Assembly (NCBI GenBank): GCA_003132405.1
Contig: PKXQ01000126.1
Coordinates: 1 to 36,482, forward strand
Direction: 5' to 3'
Source: Acidobacteriaceae bacterium
Lineage (GTDB): Bacteria; Acidobacteriota; Terriglobia; Terriglobales; Acidobacteriaceae
DNA length: 36,482 nucleotides
Within the stretch, counting starts at the first letter, position 1. Each line of letters starts with the position of its first letter. A program made the position numbers and the translations under genes. The notes below the pieces were generated by a model. That model did no database searches and was not told the DNA's origin. It saw only the letters and a list, made by a program, of their open reading frames with translations. Shown here one piece after another: positions 1 to 6,790 of this stretch.

Positions 1-2
1 CA

Positions 3-149
3 CAATTATTTTTTATGCATCTTTGGTCGGAGAAACGGGCCTTCCTGTGGTTCGTCGTAATCTTTACGGTTTCCGTTCTGCTCGGGATGCAGTATGGGTG
101 GACCGACAGCTTCCGTATGCTGGTCGGAGCGGCGCCCTATTCCAGGTGA
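3..149 (+). CDS. 3' end of (or short) membrane protein of unknown function
   Basis: An open frame enters from the left edge and ends with TGA at 147-149. It contains an ATG at 15, so it could be a complete 44-residue protein or the C-terminal part of a longer one. The visible product has one strongly hydrophobic stretch (about AFLWFVVIFTVSVLLGM) followed by a short polar tail, which fits a single membrane helix. The next gene starts 37 bases downstream on the same strand and is also a small membrane protein, so the two probably share a transcript. I do not recognise the family. Other frames over the same bases give less protein-like sequence. Confidence 0.45.
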   Translation, partial: QLFFMHLWSEKRAFLWFVVIFTVSVLLGMQYGWTDSFRMLVGAAPYSR

Positions 150-186
150 TTCATCGTAAGTAAGCCGCGAGTTTGGGGGAAAGATA

Positions 187-480
187 TTGAGAGCAAAATC
201 AAAGATGAGATCCGCGAGACCGTCGCTGCTTATGGCGATTGCGCTGATCGCTTTACTGATGCTCGCCGCTCCTCTGCCGGCTTTCTCCCAGAGTTGCGCG
301 CTCTGTTACACACAGGCCGCCTCGGCCGGTGCTCGCATGATTGATGCTTTGCGTAGTGGAATTCTGATTCTTATCGTCCCGCCGACACTCATGTCGGTGT
401 GCATGGTTTTTATCATGCGTCATAAGAGCAATCAGTTCAGACTGGAAAAAGAAGTATCCGATCGTGACCGCAACTGGTAG
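187..480 (+). CDS. Small exported/membrane protein with CxxC motif, unknown function
   Basis: This 97-residue product starts at TTG 187, supported by a purine-rich GGGGGAAA ribosome-binding site about 5 bases upstream; ATG 205 is the alternative. Residues about 13-35 form a signal peptide or anchor ending in a likely AFSQ cleavage region. The mature part begins with a CALC motif (CxxC), followed by a second hydrophobic helix (about residues 56-76) and a charged tail. The layout, a short extracytoplasmic CxxC segment plus one helix, suggests a small accessory of a membrane complex, but that is inference. It follows another short membrane-protein frame on the same strand and is convergent with the hydrolase-like gene 40 bases away. 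No family was recognised. Confidence 0.6.
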   Translation: MRAKSKMRSARPSLLMAIALIALLMLAAPLPAFSQSCALCYTQAASAGARMIDALRSGILILIVPPTLMSVCMVFIMRHKSNQFRLEKEVSDRDRNW

Positions 481-520
481 CCGGCAGGATTCACCTCTCG
501 CTGCAGAAAAAGATTCCCGA

Positions 521-1756
521 CTACTGGTTCTTGGAGCAATTGCTCGGAGCCGGCTGGCCGTTAAACCTTGCCTTAATCCAACTGATCTGATCTGAAGCGG
601 AGGCGGCCATCGCTCCGCTGGCATCGAGATCGCGATATTTCAAAAAAAGCACATGACTTCCCTGCTTGCACATACCGGCCACGGTTTTTGCCGTCATGTC
701 CGAAGGGATAATAGGGTCAACCGCGCCGCTGATAACGAGCAGCGGAGCGTGAGCCGGTTTTTGGCCGGCAGCGTTGCGACTGAAAAACTCTTTTATATAT
801 CGATTGTTCTGCCAGTCCGGCTTGAGCATCTCGCTGGTGAATTCGGGTTCGCGCTCGACGGCGCAGTTCGCCGAGTCGTGCTGATATGCCGGCAGCGCGT
901 TGTCTCTTAGTATGTCGCTGACTCGAAACTCGGGATGAAGCGCTTTGACGGTGGACGCTACCGCTAACAGCACGCGATTCGATGAGCTTAACGCGAGGCG
1001 TTCGTAGGCTTCCTGCGCGTCCGCCAATCCCGCAGTGTCAACGCTCCCCAGATAGCCCGGATCACGCACATCGCTCTCTGCGATGGCCACTGCGGCCAAG
1101 CCTCCCTGAAAGGGCCCGACGGCGATCCACTTGGAACCGATCTCTTTCACTGCCGCGCGCGCCGCCGGAATGGAATAGATAATGTCCAGCGCATTCGATT
1201 GCATATCGAGCACGGGCTTGCCGTCGGCGCCCAGACCGGCGTAGTCGGTCGCGACCACCGCATAGCCTAGATTGGCGTACATCGCGAGGATCGGTCCTGC
1301 TCCTAGATTTTTCATCAGCGAGGGAGCACACGTTCGCGACATGCCTCTGAAATCGTGGGCCCACGCGATCACAGGCCAACCATTCGCCGGAGGCTTGCCG
1401 TCGGGAATCAAAACCACGCCCGACACAGCCACGTCTTCGCCGTTCGCGGTGCGCGAGTGATAGAGAATCCGCAAGGCGGATAATTCGTACGGCAGATTGT
1501 ACTGGTCGATGGATTCGGAGCGAATTAGGTCTCCAGGGTTACCCGGGGGAAGCGGATGGGGCGTGTCGTAAAAAGTGGTCAGCGGAAGCGTGGCCGGGGC
1601 CCGGAATCGTTTGGTGAATGGCGCGGTCTGGGCTTGAATGGATTGTGCATTTCCTCTCAAGGCGGCGGGGATTAATAAAATAGTGACTGTGACCGCAAAC
1701 AGAAACAGTCGAGCACGGTGACGAATTAACAACCGAATCCAGTGAGACTTTGTCAT
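521..1756 (-). CDS. Membrane-anchored alpha/beta-hydrolase-fold protein with degenerate catalytic triad
   Basis: The 411-residue product has a basic N-terminus and one hydrophobic segment (about 16-35), then a secretory-lipase-like alpha/beta-hydrolase domain (about 70-400). Recognisable parts are the AWAHDFRG oxyanion-region strand, YANLGYAVVATDYAGLG, and the acid-strand motif SGAVDPIIP with its Asp. The nucleophile elbow, normally G-x-S-x-G, reads G-P-F-Q-G-G: the serine is phenylalanine, checked in the DNA near 1105-1120. The C-terminal stretch that usually carries D-H reads YRDLDASGAMAAS, with no histidine at the expected place. Catalysis by the usual mechanism is therefore unlikely, and ligand sensing or scaffolding is more plausible. 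The ATG directly abuts the TGA of the upstream winged-helix gene in the same frame. No ribosome-binding site is evident other than within that gene's end, so translation is probably coupled or by read-through. Confidence 0.85.
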   Translation of the reverse strand: MTKSHWIRLLIRHRARLFLFAVTVTILLIPAALRGNAQSIQAQTAPFTKRFRAPATLPLTTFYDTPHPLPPGNPGDLIRSESIDQYNLPYELSALRILYHSRTANGEDVAVSGVVLIPDGKPPANGWPVIAWAHDFRGMSRTCAPSLMKNLGAGPILAMYANLGYAVVATDYAGLGADGKPVLDMQSNALDIIYSIPAARAAVKEIGSKWIAVGPFQGGLAAVAIAESDVRDPGYLGSVDTAGLADAQEAYERLALSSSNRVLLAVASTVKALHPEFRVSDILRDNALPAYQHDSANCAVEREPEFTSEMLKPDWQNNRYIKEFFSRNAAGQKPAHAPLLVISGAVDPIIPSDMTAKTVAGMCKQGSHVLFLKYRDLDASGAMAASASDQISWIKARFNGQPAPSNCSKNQ

Positions 1757-1759
1757 TCA
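1757..1759 (-). other. In-frame TGA between winged-helix and membrane-anchored parts
   Basis: On the minus strand the stop TGA (1759-1757) is followed immediately by ATG (1756-1754). Upstream and downstream frames are identical (471 and 1236 bases, both multiples of three), so one codon separates two parts of a potential 568-codon CadC-like reading frame. It may be a true stop with coupled re-initiation, a read-through codon, or a recent split. Confidence 0.85.
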
Positions 1760-2227
1760 GTTGGGGGTTGGAAGTTTGTCCAGCGCGGCCTTCAGCGATT
1801 CAAACGCATGCTTCTGGTACGGCTCTGCGTCTTTGCGTGTGAATACCGGGGCCGCGGCCTGAAGATAATTCCTCGCAGTGCCGTCTGCCAGGCGATAGCC
1901 TATACGGGCAACCGTGACAATTACGGGTTGGTCTTCATCTCCGAGGGCCTTGCGCAGCTTCGAGACCGCGGTTGCCAGCGAAGCGTCCACAACCATTACG
2001 CTTGGCCAGACGGCTTCCAAAAGTTCTTCTTTGGTCACCACCTCGCCGGCGTGGAGTAGAAGCTGAAGCAGGATGTCGAGCGGCTTCAATTCAATGTCGA
2101 CTGCCCTGCCCTTGACCCGCAAAACCCGTCCCAATTCATCGAATTCGTAATCGGCGAAGCGCCAGAGGCGGCCGGAAGTCTGGGCAAACTCTCCGACAGC
2201 TTCTTTGTAATTCATAGACTTAGCCAC
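1757..2227 (-). CDS. Winged-helix (OmpR/CadC-type) DNA-binding protein
   Basis: The 156-residue product has a Trans_reg_C winged helix at about residues 20-112: the beta strands WRFADYEFDELGRVLRV, then LKPLDILLQLLLHAGEVVTKEELLEAVWP and SLATAVSKLRKALGDED, and the wing strand IVTVARIGYRL. There is no receiver domain and no membrane segment in this frame; the remaining about 40 residues look like a linker. In CadC-like one-component regulators this domain is followed by a linker, one transmembrane helix and an extracytoplasmic sensor. Exactly those parts follow here after one TGA codon, in the same frame. The start is GTG 2227 or ATG 2215; neither has a strong ribosome-binding site. It diverges from glcD, so it could regulate the hydrolase-like partner or the glycolate operon (inference). 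Confidence 0.88.
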   Translation of the reverse strand: MAKSMNYKEAVGEFAQTSGRLWRFADYEFDELGRVLRVKGRAVDIELKPLDILLQLLLHAGEVVTKEELLEAVWPSVMVVDASLATAVSKLRKALGDEDQPVIVTVARIGYRLADGTARNYLQAAAPVFTRKDAEPYQKHAFESLKAALDKLPTPN

Positions 2228-2360
2228 GCTTTAGAGTTCTTAAGAATTCCGTCAGGACATGCAGCGGGGGATGATGCAGACTGTCGTCCGACGGTCACCG
2301 GTAAGTGGAAACATTTTGCCACGAACCGGCGCGCCGGGCACGCAAATTAACAAAAAGGGA

Positions 2361-2406
2361 TGCCCTAACTGGGGGTGAAGTCGGGAAGGCTTCACTCCCA
2401 AGGGCA
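2361..2406. repeat. Long interrupted palindrome in the wHTH-glcD intergenic region
   Basis: Outer arms TGCCCT (2361-2366) and AGGGCA (2401-2406) enclose inner arms GGGGGTGAAG (2371-2380) and CTTCACTCCC (2390-2399, one mismatch) around a 9-base loop. No T-run follows on either strand, so it looks less like an intrinsic terminator and more like an extragenic palindromic element or a transcript hairpin between two divergent genes. Confidence 0.55.
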
Positions 2407-2488
2407 CCTGCCTGCGATTTTCGACTTCGAACTGCGCCTCAGACCGAATTTCACCCTCCCGCCGGCTCGACTCCGCTCGATCACCTTC

Positions 2489-2497
2489 TGATATAAC
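2489..2497 (+). promoter_or_regulatory. Candidate extended -10 promoter of glcDEF
   Basis: TG-A-TATAAC at 2489-2497 matches an extended -10 (TGnTATAAT) with one mismatch. No good -35 is present at 17 bases. Transcription would start near 2504, leaving a leader of about 64 bases. That leader contains an inverted repeat AGCCACT (2516-2522) / AGTGGCT (2545-2551). The rest of 2228-2567 holds only the palindrome at 2361-2406 and no convincing gene. Confidence 0.35.
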
Positions 2498-2567
2498 ATT
2501 GCAGTCGATCTTTGCAGCCACTTGAAAGCGCCCGCTGTGTCAGTAGTGGCTTAGCGGCGAGAAATCC

Positions 2568-4013
2568 ATGGAAGCCCGTATCCTCGATCAATTTCGCGCT
2601 ATTGTTGGGCGCGGCCTGATCACCGAAACCTCGCAACTGCACACCTACGAATGCGATGGGCTGACGAACTTTCGCGTCCTGCCGCAAGCAGTGCTGCTTC
2701 CCGCTTTGACGGCGGAGGTACAGGCGATTGTGCAAATCTGCCAGCGCGAAAAGATTCCGTTTGTGGCTCGCGGGTCGGGCACGGGATTGAGCGGCGGCGC
2801 GCTGCCTGTAGACAAAGGCATCGTCATTAGTTTAGCCCGCATGAATCGCATCCTCGAAGTCGATTTGCTAAACGCGCGTGTTGTGGCGGAGCCGGGCGTC
2901 ATCAACGCCGATGTCACGCAACGCGTAGCTCCACACGGATATTTTTACGCTCCCGATCCTTCGTCGCAGTCGGTATGCAGCATCGGCGGAAACGTCGCGG
3001 AAAACTCGGGCGGTGCGCACTGTTTGAAATACGGATTCACTACGACTCATGTGCTGGCGCTCGAGGTCGTTCTGCCGGATGGATCGATCGTGCATTTAGG
3101 CAGCCGCGCGCTCGATCGTCCGGGATACGATCTGCCGGGAATTTTCGTCGGCTCGGAAGGAACGCTGGGCATCGCGACCAAAGTTGTATTGCGCATCGTG
3201 AAGAAGCCCGCGGTGATTCAAACTTTGCTGGCCGCATTCAACACCACAGAGGAAGCTGGCGCGGCGGTCAGTGGAATCATTGGCGCCGGAATGCTGCCGG
3301 CTGCGATCGAGATGATGGACAACCTGGCTATTCAAGCAGCGGAAGCCTCGGTGCACGCGGGCTATCCCGACTGCGGTGGACTGCTGTTGGTGGAACTCGA
3401 CGGCCCGGCAGCCGAGGTCGAGCACTTGATCGAGGAGGTTAGCGCGATCTGCACACAATGCGGCGCGTGGGAGATTCGCGTGGCGCAATCCGAAGCCGAG
3501 CGCGCTGTCTTCTGGAAAGGACGCAAGGCCGCCTTCGCCGCCATGGGGCGCATTTCGCCCAACTACATCGTGCAGGACGGCGTCATTCCTCGCACCGCGC
3601 TGCCCAAGGTTCTCAGCGAAATCGAACGCATGAGCGCCGCTGCTGGATTGCGCGTGGCTAACGTCTTTCATGCGGGCGACGGGAATCTGCATCCCCTCGT
3701 GCTCTACGACGGCCGCATCGCCGGCCAGGAAGAGCGCGCGATGGAACTTTCGATTAACATTCTGCGGCTGTGCGTGCAGTGCGGCGGCTCGATTACCGGC
3801 GAACACGGCGTGGGTGAGGAGAAAAAAATGATGATGGGAGAGATGTTCGCCGAGCCCGATCTCGCAACTATGCAACTCGTGCGCTGCGCTTTCGATCCCG
3901 AACAGCTTTCAAATCCGGGCAAAGTTTTCCCGCGCACTCGTTTCTGCGCGGAGCGCACAGGCCCCTACCAGCCGCATCCTCTGGAGGTCGCCGGAGTCGC
4001 GCAGTTTTTCTAA
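2568..4013 (+). CDS. glcD: Glycolate oxidase FAD subunit GlcD
   Basis: The 481-residue product is an FAD-linked oxidase of the vanillyl-alcohol-oxidase fold. It is the catalytic subunit that oxidises glycolate (or a related 2-hydroxy acid) to glyoxylate. The FAD pyrophosphate loop is ARGSGTGLSGG (about 67-77), with PDPSSQSVCSIGGNVAENSGG (about 129-149) and FVGSEGTLGI (about 193-202). The C-terminal cap has the metal/substrate motifs VFHAGDGNLHP (about 366-376) and ITGEHGVGEEK (about 409-419). Length is normal for GlcD. The start ATG 2568 is preceded by GGCGAG. It is the first gene of glcDEF, 5 bases before glcE. D-lactate dehydrogenases of this family look similar, but the three-gene arrangement favours the glycolate-oxidase type. 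Confidence 0.93.
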   Translation: MEARILDQFRAIVGRGLITETSQLHTYECDGLTNFRVLPQAVLLPALTAEVQAIVQICQREKIPFVARGSGTGLSGGALPVDKGIVISLARMNRILEVDLLNARVVAEPGVINADVTQRVAPHGYFYAPDPSSQSVCSIGGNVAENSGGAHCLKYGFTTTHVLALEVVLPDGSIVHLGSRALDRPGYDLPGIFVGSEGTLGIATKVVLRIVKKPAVIQTLLAAFNTTEEAGAAVSGIIGAGMLPAAIEMMDNLAIQAAEASVHAGYPDCGGLLLVELDGPAAEVEHLIEEVSAICTQCGAWEIRVAQSEAERAVFWKGRKAAFAAMGRISPNYIVQDGVIPRTALPKVLSEIERMSAAAGLRVANVFHAGDGNLHPLVLYDGRIAGQEERAMELSINILRLCVQCGGSITGEHGVGEEKKMMMGEMFAEPDLATMQLVRCAFDPEQLSNPGKVFPRTRFCAERTGPYQPHPLEVAGVAQFF

Positions 4014-4018
4014 GGATT

Positions 4019-5353
4019 ATGGGGACTCATTCATCATCAGGATCGTTCGTCGCCGATGTGAAAACCGCGTGGAACGATCTGCGCGCGGTCGTCGGTGCCG
4101 GGCACGTCCGTGCTGGGAGCGAGCTGGACGCAGTCGATGTTTTTATCCCGCAGATGGTCGTCGAACCTGCCAACGCGGAGGAAATTGCTCACGCGCTGAA
4201 GATCGCAACCGACGCCGGTTTGCGCGTGATTCCATGCGGGGGCACAACTAAGAGGGATTGGGGCAATCCGCTGCGACACGACGGGCAGAGCGGCGAGTTG
4301 ATTCTTTCCACGCGCCGCTCAAACCGCGTAGTCGAGCACGCTTGGGGCGACATGACGGCGACAGTAGAAGCCGGATGCACCTTTCAGCAGTTGCAAAAAA
4401 CTCTGGCCGAACATGGTCAGCGACTGGCTCTTGACCCTCTATGGCCGGAGCGCGCGACCATCGGAGGAATTCTCGCGACCAATGACAGCGGCCCGCTTCG
4501 TATTCGCTTCGGGAGTTTGCGCGATTTGATCATCGGGATCACCCTGGCTTTGCCCGATGGAACGCTCGCGAAGAGTGGCGGCAAGGTGGTAAAAAATGTC
4601 GCGGGATATGATCTGCCCAAACTGGCGACTGGCTCGTTGGGCACTTTAGGAATGATCACGCAAGCAATTTTCCGGCTCCATCCGATCCCGCGCGAGACGC
4701 GCACTTTGAGTTTCGCCAGTTCCGAAGGCCTCACTTCTGGTCGCGAATCTCTGCATGATTTGGTGCTCGCGATTCAGGACTGCAACATGGTTCCAACCGG
4801 CGTGCAAATGCGCGCGGCTAGTTCACCGACAGAAAACGAGTTACACGAAGTCGATGTGCGCTTTGAAGGAACGACTGCCGGTTGTGAAGCGCAGATTGAA
4901 CAAACTCTGCGGATGGCCTCCGGTGCGCGCCGAATCGAAGCTCCAGCCGATGTTTGGAATGCGAGGTCGACATTGTGGACTGGCGTTGAGCCATCTGCCA
5001 TATGCAAGTTCAGCCTGGTGCCCACGGAAATAGCGAGCTTTTTAGGTTTGATCAGGAAAGTTTCGCGATCACCGAGTTTACATTGGCGCCTGGTCGCTCA
5101 AGCGGTCGGAGTTGGTCTTCTGCGTCTGGAGGGAAATGACAATGCGACACTTCTTTCAGCGCTCGAAGACTTGCGGAAACAAGTCGAATCTCGCGGCGGC
5201 TCTCTCGTAATTCTGCGCTGCCCGCTTGAAATCAAATCGAAGATGGATGTGTGGGGAAGCGCGAGCGACGCGCTGCCGTTGATGAAAAGTATTAAAGCGC
5301 GATTCGATCCGAGGGGCACTCTTAACCCGGGCCGCTTCGTCGGTGGAATTTAA
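4019..5353 (+). CDS. glcE: Glycolate oxidase FAD-binding subunit GlcE
   Basis: The 444-residue product is a second, diverged FAD-binding subunit of the glycolate oxidase complex. The N-terminal FAD_binding_4 domain shows VIPCGGTTKRDWG (about 70-82), a LDPLWPERATIGGILATNDSGPLR segment (about 138-161) and KNVAGYDLPKLATGSLGTLG (about 192-211). The C-terminus ends in FDPRGTLNPGRF, typical of the family. It starts 5 bases after the glcD stop, with AAGGA from the glcD stop region as ribosome-binding site (TAAGGATT-ATG), so translation is coupled. Its length fits GlcE proteins somewhat above the E. coli size. GlcE probably holds FAD within a D-E-F complex that passes electrons to the iron-sulfur subunit. 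Confidence 0.9.
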   Translation: MGTHSSSGSFVADVKTAWNDLRAVVGAGHVRAGSELDAVDVFIPQMVVEPANAEEIAHALKIATDAGLRVIPCGGTTKRDWGNPLRHDGQSGELILSTRRSNRVVEHAWGDMTATVEAGCTFQQLQKTLAEHGQRLALDPLWPERATIGGILATNDSGPLRIRFGSLRDLIIGITLALPDGTLAKSGGKVVKNVAGYDLPKLATGSLGTLGMITQAIFRLHPIPRETRTLSFASSEGLTSGRESLHDLVLAIQDCNMVPTGVQMRAASSPTENELHEVDVRFEGTTAGCEAQIEQTLRMASGARRIEAPADVWNARSTLWTGVEPSAICKFSLVPTEIASFLGLIRKVSRSPSLHWRLVAQAVGVGLLRLEGNDNATLLSALEDLRKQVESRGGSLVILRCPLEIKSKMDVWGSASDALPLMKSIKARFDPRGTLNPGRFVGGI

Positions 5354-5369
5354 TGGTCGAGAAGATCTG

Positions 5370-6731
5370 ATGGCGGAGCCCGCGAGCATCCCCGCGAACC
5401 CCTTGCCGAGCGCCCGTTCCAGCGCATTCGATGCGCATCATCCGCCATCGAGCGACTTAATCAATGAGTGCGTGCATTGCGGATTTTGCCTTGCTAGCTG
5501 TCCGACTTATGCGCTCTGGGGCGAGGAGATGGATTCGCCGCGCGGGCGAATTTATCTCATGAAGCTCGGGCTGGATGGCCAGGTTTCGCTCGATGCAACT
5601 TTCGTCCACCACATGGATAATTGCCTGGGCTGCATGGCCTGCATGACGGCGTGTCCATCGGGCGTGAAGTACGACAAGCTGATCGAAGCGACGCGCGCGC
5701 AGATTGAGCGCAACTATCCTCGACCGATGCCTGATGGAATTCTGCGGCGCATGATCTTTGAGATTTTCCCGAGACCCGACAGGCTGCGCCTGCTGCTCGG
5801 GCCCTTGCGAATCTACCAGCGATCGGGACTGCAATCGCTTGTCCGGCGCAGCGGTCTTCTTAGGTTGCTGCCAGCAAGCCTGCGAGCGATGGAGAATCTC
5901 ACGCCTTCCGCTCCACAAAAAGCTGCCGCGTTGCCGGAGCGCTTGCCGGCGCAAGGTGAGCAGCGCATGCGCGTCGGTGTGCTGCTCGGATGTGTGCAGA
6001 GCGTATTCTTCCCCGAAGTAAATGCCGCCACCGCTCGCGTGCTCGCCGCTGAAGGTTGCGAGGTGATGATTCCCAACCCGGAGAATCAGGGTTGCTGCGG
6101 CGCGCTTATGATTCACGCTGGCGAAGAGAAAGCTGCGCTCGACTACGCACGGCGCACCATTGATGCATTCGAGCGCGCGGCGGTGGATGCGATTGTGATC
6201 AACGCGGCCGGATGCGGATCGAATATGAAAGAGTATGGGTACCTGTTGCGCGACGATCCGAACTATAGTGAGCGCGCGAAAGTATTTTCCGCAAAGTGCC
6301 GCGACGTTTCTGAAGTGTTGGCTGCGCTAGAGCCGCGAGCTCCACGGCATCCTCTACGCTTGAAGGTCGCTTACCAGGATGCTTGCCACTTGCAACACGC
6401 GCAGGGCGTGAAGATGCAGCCGCGCACTGTGCTCGCGACAATTCCTGAACTACAGATTCTCGAAACGGCCGAAGCGGCGCTGTGCTGCGGCTCCGCTGGA
6501 ATCTATAATCTGGTACGGCCCGGACCGGCCAAAGAGCTAGGTGACCGCAAGGTGCGCAATGTGCTCGCAACCGCGCCAGATATTGTTGCCACGGGAAATC
6601 CCGGCTGCGTGCTTCAGTTGCGAAGCGGATTACGGCAGGCTGGAAGCGATGTGCCGGTGGTGCACATGATAGAAGTGGTGGACGCTTCGATTCGCGGACT
6701 GTCGCCGGAATCGTTGCTCAAGAAACAATAG
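5370..6731 (+). CDS. glcF: Glycolate oxidase iron-sulfur subunit GlcF
   Basis: The product (453 residues from ATG 5370) carries two 4Fe-4S motifs: CVHCGFCLASCP (Cys 34, 37, 40, 44) and CLGCMACMTACP (Cys 85, 88, 91, 95). Two CCG-domain motifs follow, NQGCCGALMIHAG and ALCCGSAGIYN, as in GlcF and heterodisulfide-reductase-like subunits. It transfers electrons from GlcDE to the respiratory chain. I chose ATG 5370, which has GAGAAG about 9 bases upstream and lies 16 bases past the glcE stop. An in-frame GTG at 5343 would overlap glcE by 11 bases but has no ribosome-binding site. It is the last gene of the operon, and the peptidase gene begins 59 bases downstream. Confidence 0.92.
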   Translation: MAEPASIPANPLPSARSSAFDAHHPPSSDLINECVHCGFCLASCPTYALWGEEMDSPRGRIYLMKLGLDGQVSLDATFVHHMDNCLGCMACMTACPSGVKYDKLIEATRAQIERNYPRPMPDGILRRMIFEIFPRPDRLRLLLGPLRIYQRSGLQSLVRRSGLLRLLPASLRAMENLTPSAPQKAAALPERLPAQGEQRMRVGVLLGCVQSVFFPEVNAATARVLAAEGCEVMIPNPENQGCCGALMIHAGEEKAALDYARRTIDAFERAAVDAIVINAAGCGSNMKEYGYLLRDDPNYSERAKVFSAKCRDVSEVLAALEPRAPRHPLRLKVAYQDACHLQHAQGVKMQPRTVLATIPELQILETAEAALCCGSAGIYNLVRPGPAKELGDRKVRNVLATAPDIVATGNPGCVLQLRSGLRQAGSDVPVVHMIEVVDASIRGLSPESLLKKQ

Positions 6732-6790
6732 ATGACGCAAAATCGAATTTTCGCTGCAAGCGTTTCGTCAACTTTCCTCAGGAGGCTTTC

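Noticed and set aside
3096..3875. 259-codon minus-strand frame over glcD
   Set aside because: Antisense shadow of a well-supported gene, His/Arg-rich composition, no motif.
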